From: Bacteroidales bacterium
GTDB taxonomy: Bacteria > Bacteroidota > Bacteroidia > Bacteroidales > UBA3824
Reading direction: 5' to 3'
NCBI GenBank assembly: GCA_017530465.1
Contig: JAFXMJ010000402.1
Span: forward strand, 1 to 5,884
DNA length: 5,884 nt
The notes beneath the pieces are model-generated. The model was not told where the DNA came from. It saw only the letters and a program-made list of their open reading frames with translations, and did no database searches. The stretch's first letter is position 1. The number at the start of each line of letters is the position of its first letter. Both the position numbers and the translations under genes were made by a program. Of the stretch, positions 1-5,671 are shown one piece after another.

Positions 1-233
1 ACCAGGCACAGATTATGGGCCGCGTGGCTGATTCCATCAAGAATTACATCAACATCTTCAACGCCGACAAGAGGTTTAAGCTCATTATCACTTCGCAAGG
101 CTACTCGACATTGCTCTACGCCGACCCTGCCCTCGACATCACCAAGCCCGTGCTCAACGGACTCAACGACAGGTATCGCGGCAACACTTCAGCACCCGCT
201 GCCAACAATGCCGACACCACAAAAGCAAAATAA
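1..233 (+). CDS. OmpH/Skp-family periplasmic chaperone, 3' end only
   Basis: This is the C-terminal part of a protein whose start lies left of the window. The open frame runs from base 3 (QAQIMGRV...) to TAA at 231-233. The ending 'LLYADPALDITKPVLNGLNDRY' pattern (Tyr-Ala-Asp-Pro, then D-I-T, V, GLN, Y) is typical of the last strand and helix of OmpH/Skp proteins in Bacteroidota; the preceding stretch (IKNYINIF...FKLIITSQG) fits the end of the long coiled-coil arm and the return into the body domain. Skp-type chaperones bind unfolded outer-membrane proteins in the periplasm. A short hydrophilic tail rich in Ala, Asn and Thr follows the domain. Methionine at base 15 is probably internal, not the start. 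The gene ends just before a strong terminator. Family assignment rests on the tail alone. Confidence 0.8.
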   Translation, partial: QAQIMGRVADSIKNYINIFNADKRFKLIITSQGYSTLLYADPALDITKPVLNGLNDRYRGNTSAPAANNADTTKAK

Positions 234-247
234 CAATGCATAATTAT

Positions 248-289
248 AAAAAATGCATAATTCATCGTCTGACGAATTATGCATTTTTT
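248..289. terminator. Bidirectional intrinsic terminator between ompH-like gene and histidine kinase
   Basis: Perfect 16-bp inverted repeat: arms at 248-263 and 274-289 around a 10-nt loop (264-273). The core arm is TGCATAATTC, flanked by an A-run on the left and a T-run on the right, so transcripts from either strand end in a U-tract. It lies 15 bp after the chaperone stop and 10 bp beyond the kinase stop on the other strand, as expected for convergent genes. An extra direct copy of TGCATAATT sits at 237-245. The stem is AT-rich and so relies on length rather than GC content. Confidence 0.85.
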
Positions 290-298
290 TTGTAATAA

Positions 299-1840
299 CT
301 ACGCCACACTCAGCAACTTGCATAGCGACTTGCTGCTCAGCGGACGCTGAATCACAAGGTCAGTATATAGCCCCGTCTTCGACTTGGAGCCCTCGTCAAG
401 CTCCGCACCGCGCACAAAGGCAAAACGTACCTTGGGATTGGTATGGAACACGGCACCAGCTGCGGCAAATCCGTCGGCAGGCGACGTCGAAAGGTCTATG
501 ATGGCGATACTGAGACCGCGCTTGGTGTCCGCAAGCACCTCCACCTCCTCCAACGAGCGGCAGCGCACAACGTCGATGCCGTATGAACCAAAAAATATGT
601 TCACAAAATCATAATCCTCCACGTATGGCGACATCACCATTATCGCGCCTCTGTCGTTGTACTGTGCGAGCATCTTCTCCACCTTATCATATAGTGCCAA
701 ATCGTTGGTGGGCGTATTGAGCAACGGTACCTCAAAGCTAAACTTGCTGCCCGCCCCGGGATGTCCCTCGGCGTCCATAGTGCCATTCATAAGGCTCACA
801 AGGCTCTTGCAGATGCTCAGACCAAGCCCGATGCCTTCATACTGGCGCGAGAGCGTCGCCTCACTCTGATTGAAACTGCCAAAAATCAAATCTTTTTTGC
901 GCTGGTCGAATCCAATGCCAGTATCCGACACCTCAAAACGCACACTGGTCCCCACAGATTCGTAGTGGACTGTGATGCGTCCCTCGTTGGTAAACTTGAC
1001 AGCATTGTCGAGCAGGATGCTGAGTATCTTGTAATACCCAGCCTCAAATCCGCAAAAGTAACTCTTGCCAGAAAGGTCGTTGTCAAATACAAGGTTGATA
1101 TTCTTGCCGCTCTCCTTGATTTTGTCCAGAGCCATCACCCTCAGGCTGCACAGCATTGCGCCCACTTCAAATACATTGGTGGTGATATTGACGTCGCCCG
1201 ACTGCAACTGCGAGTAATAGAGCATATCGTTGAGAGTGTCGAGAAAACGGTCACAAGATTTTTGCAGCACCTGCATAAAATGCCGTCTGCGCTCTTCAGA
1301 AATAGAAGGATTGTTGATGATAGCACCGTAGCCAAGCACCGAATTGAGCGGCGTGCGCAATTCGTGGGTCACATTGGCAAGGAAGGAAGCCTTCATCTTG
1401 TCGCTCTGCTCGGCACGCTCACGCACGTCGGCAAGTAGCTTGCAGCACTCGTCGAGCTTGTCCTGCGCACTGCCAGACTCGCGGCGCAGATGCGACACCA
1501 TACCCTCATAATGGGCATTGAGCCTGCTAAGACGTTCAAGCTCACGGGTCATCTTCTCAATCTTGGTCTTGTAAGAGGCAATCTCCGACGCCTTGTTGGC
1601 AAGCTCATCGGAATTTGCCGACATATCCGCCTCATAACGCTGGCTCCAAAATGTATAATCCTTGCCAAGCCGCCGCGCCCACACTATAAGCCAAAAGAAG
1701 ACCAGCAGCGACACCACCCAGCATACGCACAGCAGGGTACGCTCCATACCTTCACCAAGCCGGAGTATAAGTAATAGCATCGCCGTCAATACCGCAGCGA
1801 GCACACCGCCGAATATTAAAATAAGTTTTGTTTTTCCCAT
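299..1840 (-). CDS. Membrane-bound hybrid-type sensor histidine kinase with degenerate receiver domain
   Basis: 513-residue kinase. Visible order: TM helix about 5-27, loop of about 7 residues, TM helix about 35-55, then ARRLGK on the cytoplasmic side; a long charged coiled coil about 75-150; the HisKA dimerisation helix with the H-box FLANVTHELRTPLN (phospho-accepting His159); the HATPase_c domain about 255-373 with N-box LLDNAVKF (Asn279), G1 DTGIG (306-310), F-box Phe320/Phe323 and G2 GIGLGLS (336-342). Residues 399-511 resemble a receiver fold: Asp449 sits where the phospho-acceptor is expected, but the acidic pair of strand 1 is replaced by Ser-Pro (404-405) and the conserved Lys by Arg499. 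No periplasmic sensor domain fits between the helices, so any signal is probably sensed in the membrane or cytoplasm, or through a partner. No response regulator gene is present in the window. The start at 1840 puts the first TM helix directly at the N-terminus and lies about 20 nt from the predicted transcription start. Substrate and regulon are unknown. Confidence 0.93.
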   Translation of the reverse strand: MGKTKLILIFGGVLAAVLTAMLLLILRLGEGMERTLLCVCWVVSLLVFFWLIVWARRLGKDYTFWSQRYEADMSANSDELANKASEIASYKTKIEKMTRELERLSRLNAHYEGMVSHLRRESGSAQDKLDECCKLLADVRERAEQSDKMKASFLANVTHELRTPLNSVLGYGAIINNPSISEERRRHFMQVLQKSCDRFLDTLNDMLYYSQLQSGDVNITTNVFEVGAMLCSLRVMALDKIKESGKNINLVFDNDLSGKSYFCGFEAGYYKILSILLDNAVKFTNEGRITVHYESVGTSVRFEVSDTGIGFDQRKKDLIFGSFNQSEATLSRQYEGIGLGLSICKSLVSLMNGTMDAEGHPGAGSKFSFEVPLLNTPTNDLALYDKVEKMLAQYNDRGAIMVMSPYVEDYDFVNIFFGSYGIDVVRCRSLEEVEVLADTKRGLSIAIIDLSTSPADGFAAAGAVFHTNPKVRFAFVRGAELDEGSKSKTGLYTDLVIQRPLSSKSLCKLLSVA

Positions 1841-1864
1841 GTCAGACTAATGTTTGATTTCAAT

Positions 1865-1873
1865 GCAAATCTA
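1865..1873 (-). promoter_or_regulatory. Predicted Bacteroidetes-type -7 element for the histidine kinase
   Basis: On the minus strand this reads TAGATTTGC, a perfect match to the Bacteroidetes housekeeping -7 consensus TAnnTTTGC. It would start transcription near 1860, giving a 5' leader of about 20 nt to the kinase ATG at 1840. I could not find a well-spaced TTTG/TTG -33 element, as the nearest candidates lie about 11 and 30 nt upstream, so the call rests on the -7 element and its position. Confidence 0.5.
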
Positions 1874-1891
1874 TAAAAAAAATACAATTTT

Positions 1892-1925
1892 TTTGCATAA
1901 AATCAAAAAATATTACTATTTTTGC
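1892..1925 (+). promoter_or_regulatory. Predicted his operon promoter (Bacteroidetes -33/-7)
   Basis: TTTG at 1892-1895 is followed after 21 bp by TATTTTTGC at 1917-1925, a perfect TAnnTTTGC -7 element. Order, identity and spacing match the Bacteroidetes primary sigma consensus (-33 TTTG, -7 TAnnTTTG). Transcription would start near 1928-1932, about 25-29 nt before the leader-peptide ATG at 1957. The 9-mer TTTTTGCAT occurs at both 1890-1898 and 1919-1927. The divergent kinase -7 element lies only 18 bp from the -33 element, so the two promoters may influence each other. Confidence 0.7.
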
Positions 1926-1956
1926 ATCAAATTTAATATAAAGTACACTTTACAAT

Positions 1957-2049
1957 ATGAAAACGCCCTCAAAATGCCACCGCGCACACCATCATCACCA
2001 CCATCATCATCACGATGGCGGCAATACTTCGTGCGGCAGGCAATCCTGA
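1957..2049 (+). CDS. hisL: His-rich leader peptide of the histidine operon
   Basis: Short ORF of 30 codons, ATG at 1957 and TGA at 2047-2049. It opens MKTPSKCHRA, then has nine consecutive His codons (1987-2013, mixed CAC and CAT), then DGG and ends in CGRQS. With His8 that gives ten His in twelve codons from residue 8 to 19. It lies just downstream of a predicted promoter and upstream of an intrinsic terminator and hisG, the order of a ribosome-mediated attenuator. In the enteric his leader, scarcity of charged tRNA-His stalls the ribosome in a His run and prevents terminator folding; I infer the same here. The function is regulatory, and the peptide itself probably has no role. No Shine-Dalgarno is visible, as is usual in this phylum. 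The frame was chosen because only it gives His codons; an ATG at 1974 opens another frame encoding Pro/Ser. The symbol is by analogy with enterobacteria, not by sequence homology. Confidence 0.85.
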   Translation: MKTPSKCHRAHHHHHHHHHDGGNTSCGRQS

Positions 2050-2129
2050 AATCGGGACTTTCAACGTTGGCAAGAGACTAAGGAAGCAAACAACGAGAGC
2101 AGTTTTCAAAAAATGGAAAGAGATTTCAA

Positions 2130-2169
2130 AAAAGAGCCGAGTCGCACAATGATGGGATTCGGCTTTTTT
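2130..2169 (+). terminator. Intrinsic terminator upstream of hisG (attenuator hairpin)
   Basis: Arms 2130-2143 and 2156-2169 pair through GCCGA/TCGGC, flanked by an A-run against the T-run (2164-2169), with two G-U pairs; the loop is about 12 nt. The six T's at the end of the right arm give the U-tract. It sits 80 nt after the leader-peptide stop and 47 nt before the hisG ATG, inside what should be one transcript. That position suggests conditional termination rather than the end of an upstream gene, since the only upstream rightward ORF is the His leader. Confidence 0.85.
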
Positions 2170-2216
2170 GTTGCAAGTAAGACAATAAACGAACAAAACA
2201 ATAAAACAATAATAAA

Positions 2217-3080
2217 ATGGAAAGATTAAAAATCGCAATCCAAAAATCTGGTCGCCTGAGCGACAAGTCGGTAGAACTCTTTGAGAAGGCCGGCATCAGT
2301 GCGTCCAACAACAGCAGCCGCCTGCTGCTTGCATCCGCATCTGACTTCCCAATCGACATCCTCTACCTGCGCGACGACGACATTCCGCAGTGCGTGGCTG
2401 ACGGTGTGGCTGACGCGGGCATCGTGGGCGAAAACGTCATCTGGGAATCGGGCAAGCAAGTGGAAACCGTAGAAAAACTCGGCTTCGGCAAGTGCCGTCT
2501 CTCTCTCGCAATCCCCCGCGACACCCCCGAATACAACGGTCTCCAATGGTTCAACGGCAGGAAGATTGCCACCACCTATCCCGTTATCCTCCGCAAGGTT
2601 CTCAACGACAACAATATCCAGGCCGACATCCACGTCATCAGCGGCTCGGTAGAGATATGTCCCGCAATCGGACTCGCCGACGCGATTTTCGACATCGTTA
2701 GCACCGGCAGCACCCTCCTCAGCAATGGTCTCGTTGAGAAAGAAAAGATGGTGAACTCCGAAGCCGTACTCATCAAGAATGAAAACCTCAACGCCGAAAA
2801 ACAGGAAATCCTCGACAAGCTCCTCTTCCGCATACACGCAATCAAGGCCGCCAAGAGCAACAAGTACATCCTCCTCAACGCGCCCAAGAAAAACCTTGAC
2901 AACATCATCCGACTCCTACCGGGTATGAAGAGCCCATCAGTACTGCCCCTCGCCGACAGCGACTGGGTGAGCGTTCATTCCGTAGTCAAGGAGAGCGAAT
3001 TTTGGGAGATTATCGACAAGCTCCAAGCAGAAGGCGCACAGGGAATTTTAGTAGTACCAATCGAAAAAATGATTCTCTAA
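2217..3080 (+). CDS. hisG: ATP phosphoribosyltransferase, long form
   Basis: Catalyses the first committed step of histidine synthesis: ATP plus PRPP gives phosphoribosyl-ATP and diphosphate, in the cytoplasm. 287 residues, close to the long HisG_L type (enteric enzyme about 299). Recognisable blocks are IAIQKSGRLSD near the N-terminus, RDDDIP (52-57), GENV (71-74), CRLSLAIP (93-100), ATTYP (118-122), SGSVEICP (142-149), GLADAIFDIVSTGSTL (152-167, the PRPP-binding loop) and the C-terminal LPIEKM-like ending VVPIEKM. The roughly 75-residue C-terminal domain is the part that binds histidine for feedback inhibition in long-form enzymes, so no HisZ partner is expected. The ATG follows an A-rich stretch without a Shine-Dalgarno and begins directly with the first conserved strand (MERLKIAIQKSGR). 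It is the first structural gene after the attenuator and is 2 bp from hisD. Confidence 0.98.
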   Translation: MERLKIAIQKSGRLSDKSVELFEKAGISASNNSSRLLLASASDFPIDILYLRDDDIPQCVADGVADAGIVGENVIWESGKQVETVEKLGFGKCRLSLAIPRDTPEYNGLQWFNGRKIATTYPVILRKVLNDNNIQADIHVISGSVEICPAIGLADAIFDIVSTGSTLLSNGLVEKEKMVNSEAVLIKNENLNAEKQEILDKLLFRIHAIKAAKSNKYILLNAPKKNLDNIIRLLPGMKSPSVLPLADSDWVSVHSVVKESEFWEIIDKLQAEGAQGILVVPIEKMIL

Positions 3081-3082
3081 TT

Positions 3083-4366
3083 ATGTTTAAGATTCAGTAC
3101 ACCACCGACGACGACTTCGCCGGACGCTCGCACCGACCCGCCGCCAAGACCGACGACATCATTCCGATTGTGCGCGACGTTCTCACGGCGGTAAGGGACA
3201 ACGGCGACAAGGCGGTGAGGGAGCTTACATTGAAATTTGACAAATCGTGCCCAGACAACCTCCTCACCACGCAGGAGGAACTCGATGCCGCAGAGCGCGA
3301 AGTGCCAGACGACCTCAAAAAAGCAATCGCCATCGCACGTCAAAACATCGAGAAATTCCACCGCAGCCAGCTCCAGACCACAATTCACAAAGTGGAGACC
3401 TCGGAAGGCATCACCTGCTGGCAGAAAGCCGTCGCCATCGAAAAAATCGGTATCTACATCCCGGGAGGCACAGCACCGCTGTTCAGCACAGTGCTGATGC
3501 TCGCCATCCCCGCCAAGATAGCCGGTTGCAAGGAGATTGTATTGTGTTCGCCGCCAAGAAGCGGAGGCTCGATAAATCCCGTGGTACTCTATTGCGCCAA
3601 GATACTCGGCATCGACAAAGTATTCAAAATCGGTGGCAGTCAGGCAATTGCGGCTATGGCATACGGCACAGAGAGCGTACCCAAGGTAAGCAAGATTTTC
3701 GGACCTGGCAATAAGTTCGTCACCGTAGCCAAGCAGCTCGTCAACTCATCCGAAACGGCAATCGACATGCCCGCTGGCCCGTCGGAACTCGCAGTAATCG
3801 CCGACCAAAATACCAATCCAGTCTATGCCGCCGCCGACCTGCTCAGCCAGTGCGAACACGGCACGGATTCTCAGGTAGGACTTTTTGTCACCACCAATGA
3901 CAAGGCTGACGAAATCATCGCCGAAGCGGAGCGTCAACTCGCACTCCTGCCACGCCGCGAAATTGCTGCACAGAGTTTCCAAAACAGTTTTGCAGTCATC
4001 ACCGGCAATACCGACAATGCTGTCCGCCTCTCCAATCTTTGGGCACCGGAGCACCTGATAATCTCCACCGACGACTGCGACACCCTCGCCGAAAAAGTGG
4101 TGAACGCAGGAAGCGTCTTCATCGGCAAATACGCCTGTGAATCGGCTGGCGACTACGCCTCTGGCACCAATCACACGCTGCCCACCAATGGAGCGGCAAA
4201 TGCATATTCGGGTCTCAATATGGATTCGTTTATGAAGAAAATAACGTTCCAGACCATCTCGGAAACCGGTATCCGCACCATTGGCCCCGCTATCGAGACT
4301 ATGGCGGCAGCCGAGCAATTGGACGCCCACAAAAACGCCGTCACCGTGCGGCTGCAACAACTATAA
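3083..4366 (+). CDS. hisD: Histidinol dehydrogenase
   Basis: Zinc enzyme that performs the last two steps of the pathway, oxidising L-histidinol to L-histidine with two NAD+. 427 residues, similar to the usual 430 or so. Signature blocks include EKIGIYIPGGTAPLFSTVLM (120-139), GGSQAIAAMAYGTESVP (184-200), IFGPGNKFVT (205-214), IDMPAGPSEL (227-236), LLSQCEHG (253-260), APEHLI (321-326), SAGDYASGTNHTLPT (354-368) and LDAHKNAV (413-420). By alignment with the enteric enzyme the zinc ligands are Gln256, His259, Asp357 and His416, and the catalytic pair is Glu323/His324; all are present. The same frame is open back to 3002, inside hisG, but the ATG at 3083, two bases after the hisG stop, gives the normal N-terminus, and the upstream part is only hisG read out of frame. 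The tight spacing implies co-transcription and probably translational coupling with hisG. Confidence 0.97.
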   Translation: MFKIQYTTDDDFAGRSHRPAAKTDDIIPIVRDVLTAVRDNGDKAVRELTLKFDKSCPDNLLTTQEELDAAEREVPDDLKKAIAIARQNIEKFHRSQLQTTIHKVETSEGITCWQKAVAIEKIGIYIPGGTAPLFSTVLMLAIPAKIAGCKEIVLCSPPRSGGSINPVVLYCAKILGIDKVFKIGGSQAIAAMAYGTESVPKVSKIFGPGNKFVTVAKQLVNSSETAIDMPAGPSELAVIADQNTNPVYAAADLLSQCEHGTDSQVGLFVTTNDKADEIIAEAERQLALLPRREIAAQSFQNSFAVITGNTDNAVRLSNLWAPEHLIISTDDCDTLAEKVVNAGSVFIGKYACESAGDYASGTNHTLPTNGAANAYSGLNMDSFMKKITFQTISETGIRTIGPAIETMAAAEQLDAHKNAVTVRLQQL

Positions 4367-4375
4367 TCAACACTC

Positions 4376-4389
4376 CGCCGCCTACGGCG
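4376..4389. other. Small GC hairpin after hisD
   Basis: CGCCG (4376-4380) pairs with CGGCG (4385-4389) around a 4-nt loop, 9 bp after the hisD stop. No T-run follows, so it is not a canonical terminator. It could protect the 3' end of a hisGD mRNA or be the edge of the adjacent repeat element; either is speculation. Confidence 0.4.
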
Positions 4390-4395
4390 ACGGGA

Positions 4396-4507
4396 TTTTA
4401 AACGTCAATTACCGTCAATTAAACAAAAATTACCGTCAATTTTTTAGTAATTAATCCAAAAATTGACGATAATTGACGAAAAAATTGACGGTAATTGACG
4501 TTTAAAA
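4396..4507. repeat. Nested palindromic element of CGTCAATT units between hisD and hisC
   Basis: The outer inverted repeat is a perfect 25 bp: 4396-4420 with 4483-4507. Inside it a second one pairs 4428-4444 with 4458-4474 at 16 of 17 positions, leaving a 13-nt loop. The element is made of the 8-mer CGTCAATT: three copies on the plus strand (4403, 4413, 4434) and four inverted (AATTGACG at 4461, 4471, 4483, 4493), linked by AC or GT to read ATTACCGTCAATTACC-like. There is no room for a coding sequence and no T-run on the right flank. It resembles a non-autonomous palindromic intergenic repeat (REP- or MITE-like). In RNA it would form a long hairpin between hisD and hisC and might lower or separate hisC expression. 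No clear target-site duplication was seen. Confidence 0.85.
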
Positions 4508-4513
4508 AATAAC

Positions 4514-4533
4514 CAACCGCCGCAAGACGGTTG
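4514..4533 (+). other. Small hairpin upstream of hisC
   Basis: CAACCG (4514-4519) pairs with CGGTTG (4528-4533) around an 8-nt loop, ending 30 nt before the hisC ATG. No U-run follows, so termination is unlikely. It may affect hisC translation or mRNA stability, but nothing in the sequence proves a role. The following stretch to the ATG is A-rich, with no Shine-Dalgarno and no well-spaced promoter. Confidence 0.35.
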
Positions 4534-4563
4534 CAAACCAAACCAATTTACGTTTAGAAAAAA

Positions 4564-5589
4564 ATGGACTTCAATAAGTTTTTACGCAAAAACATTTTGG
4601 ATATGGATCCATACACGGCGGCGAGAGACCTCGTGCCCAAGGGTGATTATATCTTCTTGGACGCCAACGAGAACCCTTACGGCACGTGGAATCGCTATCC
4701 AGACCCGATGCAGCGCGACCCAAAGGCGATGCTCGCAGCCATCAAGGGCGTTACGCCCGACAATATGGTAATGGGCAACGGCAGCGACGAAATCATCGAT
4801 CTGCTCTACCGCATCAGCTGCAACCCTCAGAAAGACAACGTAATATCCATATCGCCGAGTTACGGAATGTATTTCACGCTCGCAAACTTGAACGACGTGG
4901 AATTTCGTGAAGTGATGTTGGATGATGACTTTGAGTTTCAGCCCGAAGACATCCTCGCCCGCGTGGACGACAATACAAAGATGATACTACTCTGCTCGCC
5001 CAACACTCCGACGGGCAAGTCGTTTGACCCGCAGAAAATCCTGACTATCGTCAAGCAATTCCCCGGACTTGTGGTAGTGGACGAGGCTTACAACGACTTC
5101 TCCCCCACTGAATCACTCATCAAGTATCTCCCGCAATACGACAACCTCGTGGTGTCGCAGACCTTCTCGAAGGCATGGGGACTTGCATCCATCCGCGCCG
5201 GCATCGGATATATGAGCAAGGAACTCGCCGCAATAGTCAACAAGGTGAAGATGCCCTACAATATGGACGGCTTCACTCAAAAGACCATCGTGGAACGCCT
5301 TGCCGACCTCGATTCGTTCAATAAGACCGTGCAACTCCTCATATCGGAGCGCGACCGCATTATGGCTGAACTCTCAAAACTCAGCTACATTGAAAAAGTG
5401 TTCCCCTCGGATTCCAACTTCTTCATGATTCGCACACCGCGTCACGCCGAGCTGATGAAATATATGATAGAAAACGGTATCATTCTCCGCTCTCGTCACT
5501 CGATGGCAAAATGTCAAAACTGCATCCGCATCACTGTGGGTACACCCGAACAAAATGATTTGCTGATTAAACTGATGAAGGAATTTTAA
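4564..5589 (+). CDS. hisC: Histidinol-phosphate aminotransferase
   Basis: PLP-dependent fold type I transaminase that converts imidazole acetol phosphate and glutamate to histidinol phosphate and 2-oxoglutarate. 341 residues, slightly shorter than the typical 350-360. Motifs: LDANENPYG (32-40) at the substrate lid, GNGSDEIIDLLYR (71-83) at the cofactor phosphate site, SPSYGMY (97-103), CSPNTPTG (144-151, Asn147), VVDEAYNDF (171-179, Asp173 and Tyr176), SQTFSKAWGLASIRAG (198-213, Schiff-base Lys203 and phosphate-binding Arg211), and IRITVGT (321-327, with Arg322 the usual substrate-carboxylate arginine). The ATG at 4564 is preceded by a run of A's rather than a Shine-Dalgarno. It lies 197 bp from hisD, same strand, behind a large palindrome; no strong separate promoter was found, so read-through from hisGD is the simplest model. 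Related aromatic aminotransferases exist, but the motif pattern and his context favour HisC. Confidence 0.96.
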   Translation: MDFNKFLRKNILDMDPYTAARDLVPKGDYIFLDANENPYGTWNRYPDPMQRDPKAMLAAIKGVTPDNMVMGNGSDEIIDLLYRISCNPQKDNVISISPSYGMYFTLANLNDVEFREVMLDDDFEFQPEDILARVDDNTKMILLCSPNTPTGKSFDPQKILTIVKQFPGLVVVDEAYNDFSPTESLIKYLPQYDNLVVSQTFSKAWGLASIRAGIGYMSKELAAIVNKVKMPYNMDGFTQKTIVERLADLDSFNKTVQLLISERDRIMAELSKLSYIEKVFPSDSNFFMIRTPRHAELMKYMIENGIILRSRHSMAKCQNCIRITVGTPEQNDLLIKLMKEF

Positions 5590-5593
5590 TCGC

Positions 5594-5639
5594 GGAGTGC
5601 GGACGAGCCGCCCGTTTTGGAGTGCGGGCGTCTCGCCCG
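5594..5639. repeat. Two tandem GC-rich REP-like repeats after hisC
   Basis: Two 21-bp units, 5594-5614 and 5619-5639, both starting GGAGTGCGG and ending CGCCCG, match at 17 of 21 positions and are separated by GTTT-like spacer TTTT/G. Each is partly palindromic: the first pairs GCGG (5599-5602) with CCGC (5608-5611); the second pairs GCGGGCG (5624-5630) with CGCCCGC (5634-5640) around a 3-nt loop. They begin 4 bp after the hisC stop and are far richer in GC than the flanks. They look like REP-type extragenic palindromes. A role in 3' mRNA protection is possible but inferred. Confidence 0.65.
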
Positions 5640-5671
5640 CTTCACTTATAGAATGTAAGCTGCTCACAAAC

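Larger units (their letters stand above)
1928..2170 (+). promoter_or_regulatory. Candidate histidine-responsive transcription attenuator
   Basis: The whole leader, from the predicted transcription start to the end of the terminator, contains a His-codon ORF, a roughly 80-nt A-rich spacer and an intrinsic terminator. A possible antiterminator is visible: GTGCGGC at 2031-2037, six codons after the His run, can pair with GCC (2136-2138) and GCAC (2144-2147) of the terminator's left arm and loop, with a 5-nt bulge. A ribosome stalled on the His codons would leave 2031-2037 free; one reaching the stop at 2047 would cover or shield it and let the terminator form. The pairing was found by eye and is inference. 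The leader ORF plus terminator is the firm part. It would control hisG and hisD, and hisC if that gene is read through. Confidence 0.7.

Noticed and set aside
761..1438. 225-codon open frame on the plus strand opposite the histidine kinase
   Set aside because: It is fully antisense to a kinase with every catalytic motif intact, and its translation shows no recognisable domain. It is a frame shadow of GC-rich codons.
1854..2081. 75-codon plus-strand frame across the promoter and leader region
   Set aside because: It starts before the predicted transcription start and reads the His run as Pro/Ser. The frame one base over gives the His-rich leader, which explains the context far better.
1969..2238. 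89-codon minus-strand frame opposite the his leader
   Set aside because: It runs against the leader and terminator, starts inside hisG, and its low-complexity Met/Val stretch is just the His codon run read backwards.
2226..2837. 203-codon minus-strand frame within hisG
   Set aside because: Antisense to a clearly conserved enzyme gene; no domain and no promoter seen.
3746..4360. 204-codon minus-strand frame within hisD
   Set aside because: Antisense shadow of hisD, rich in Gly/Val/Asp as expected from reading its codons in reverse.
4396..4507. CRISPR array
   Set aside because: The units are 8-mers in both orientations with almost no spacers and form a palindrome, unlike direct repeats with unique spacers.
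4549..4557. TACGTTTAG just before hisC as a -7 promoter element
   Set aside because: It departs from TAnnTTTGC at the G and C, has no well-spaced -33 element, and would place the transcription start at the ATG itself.
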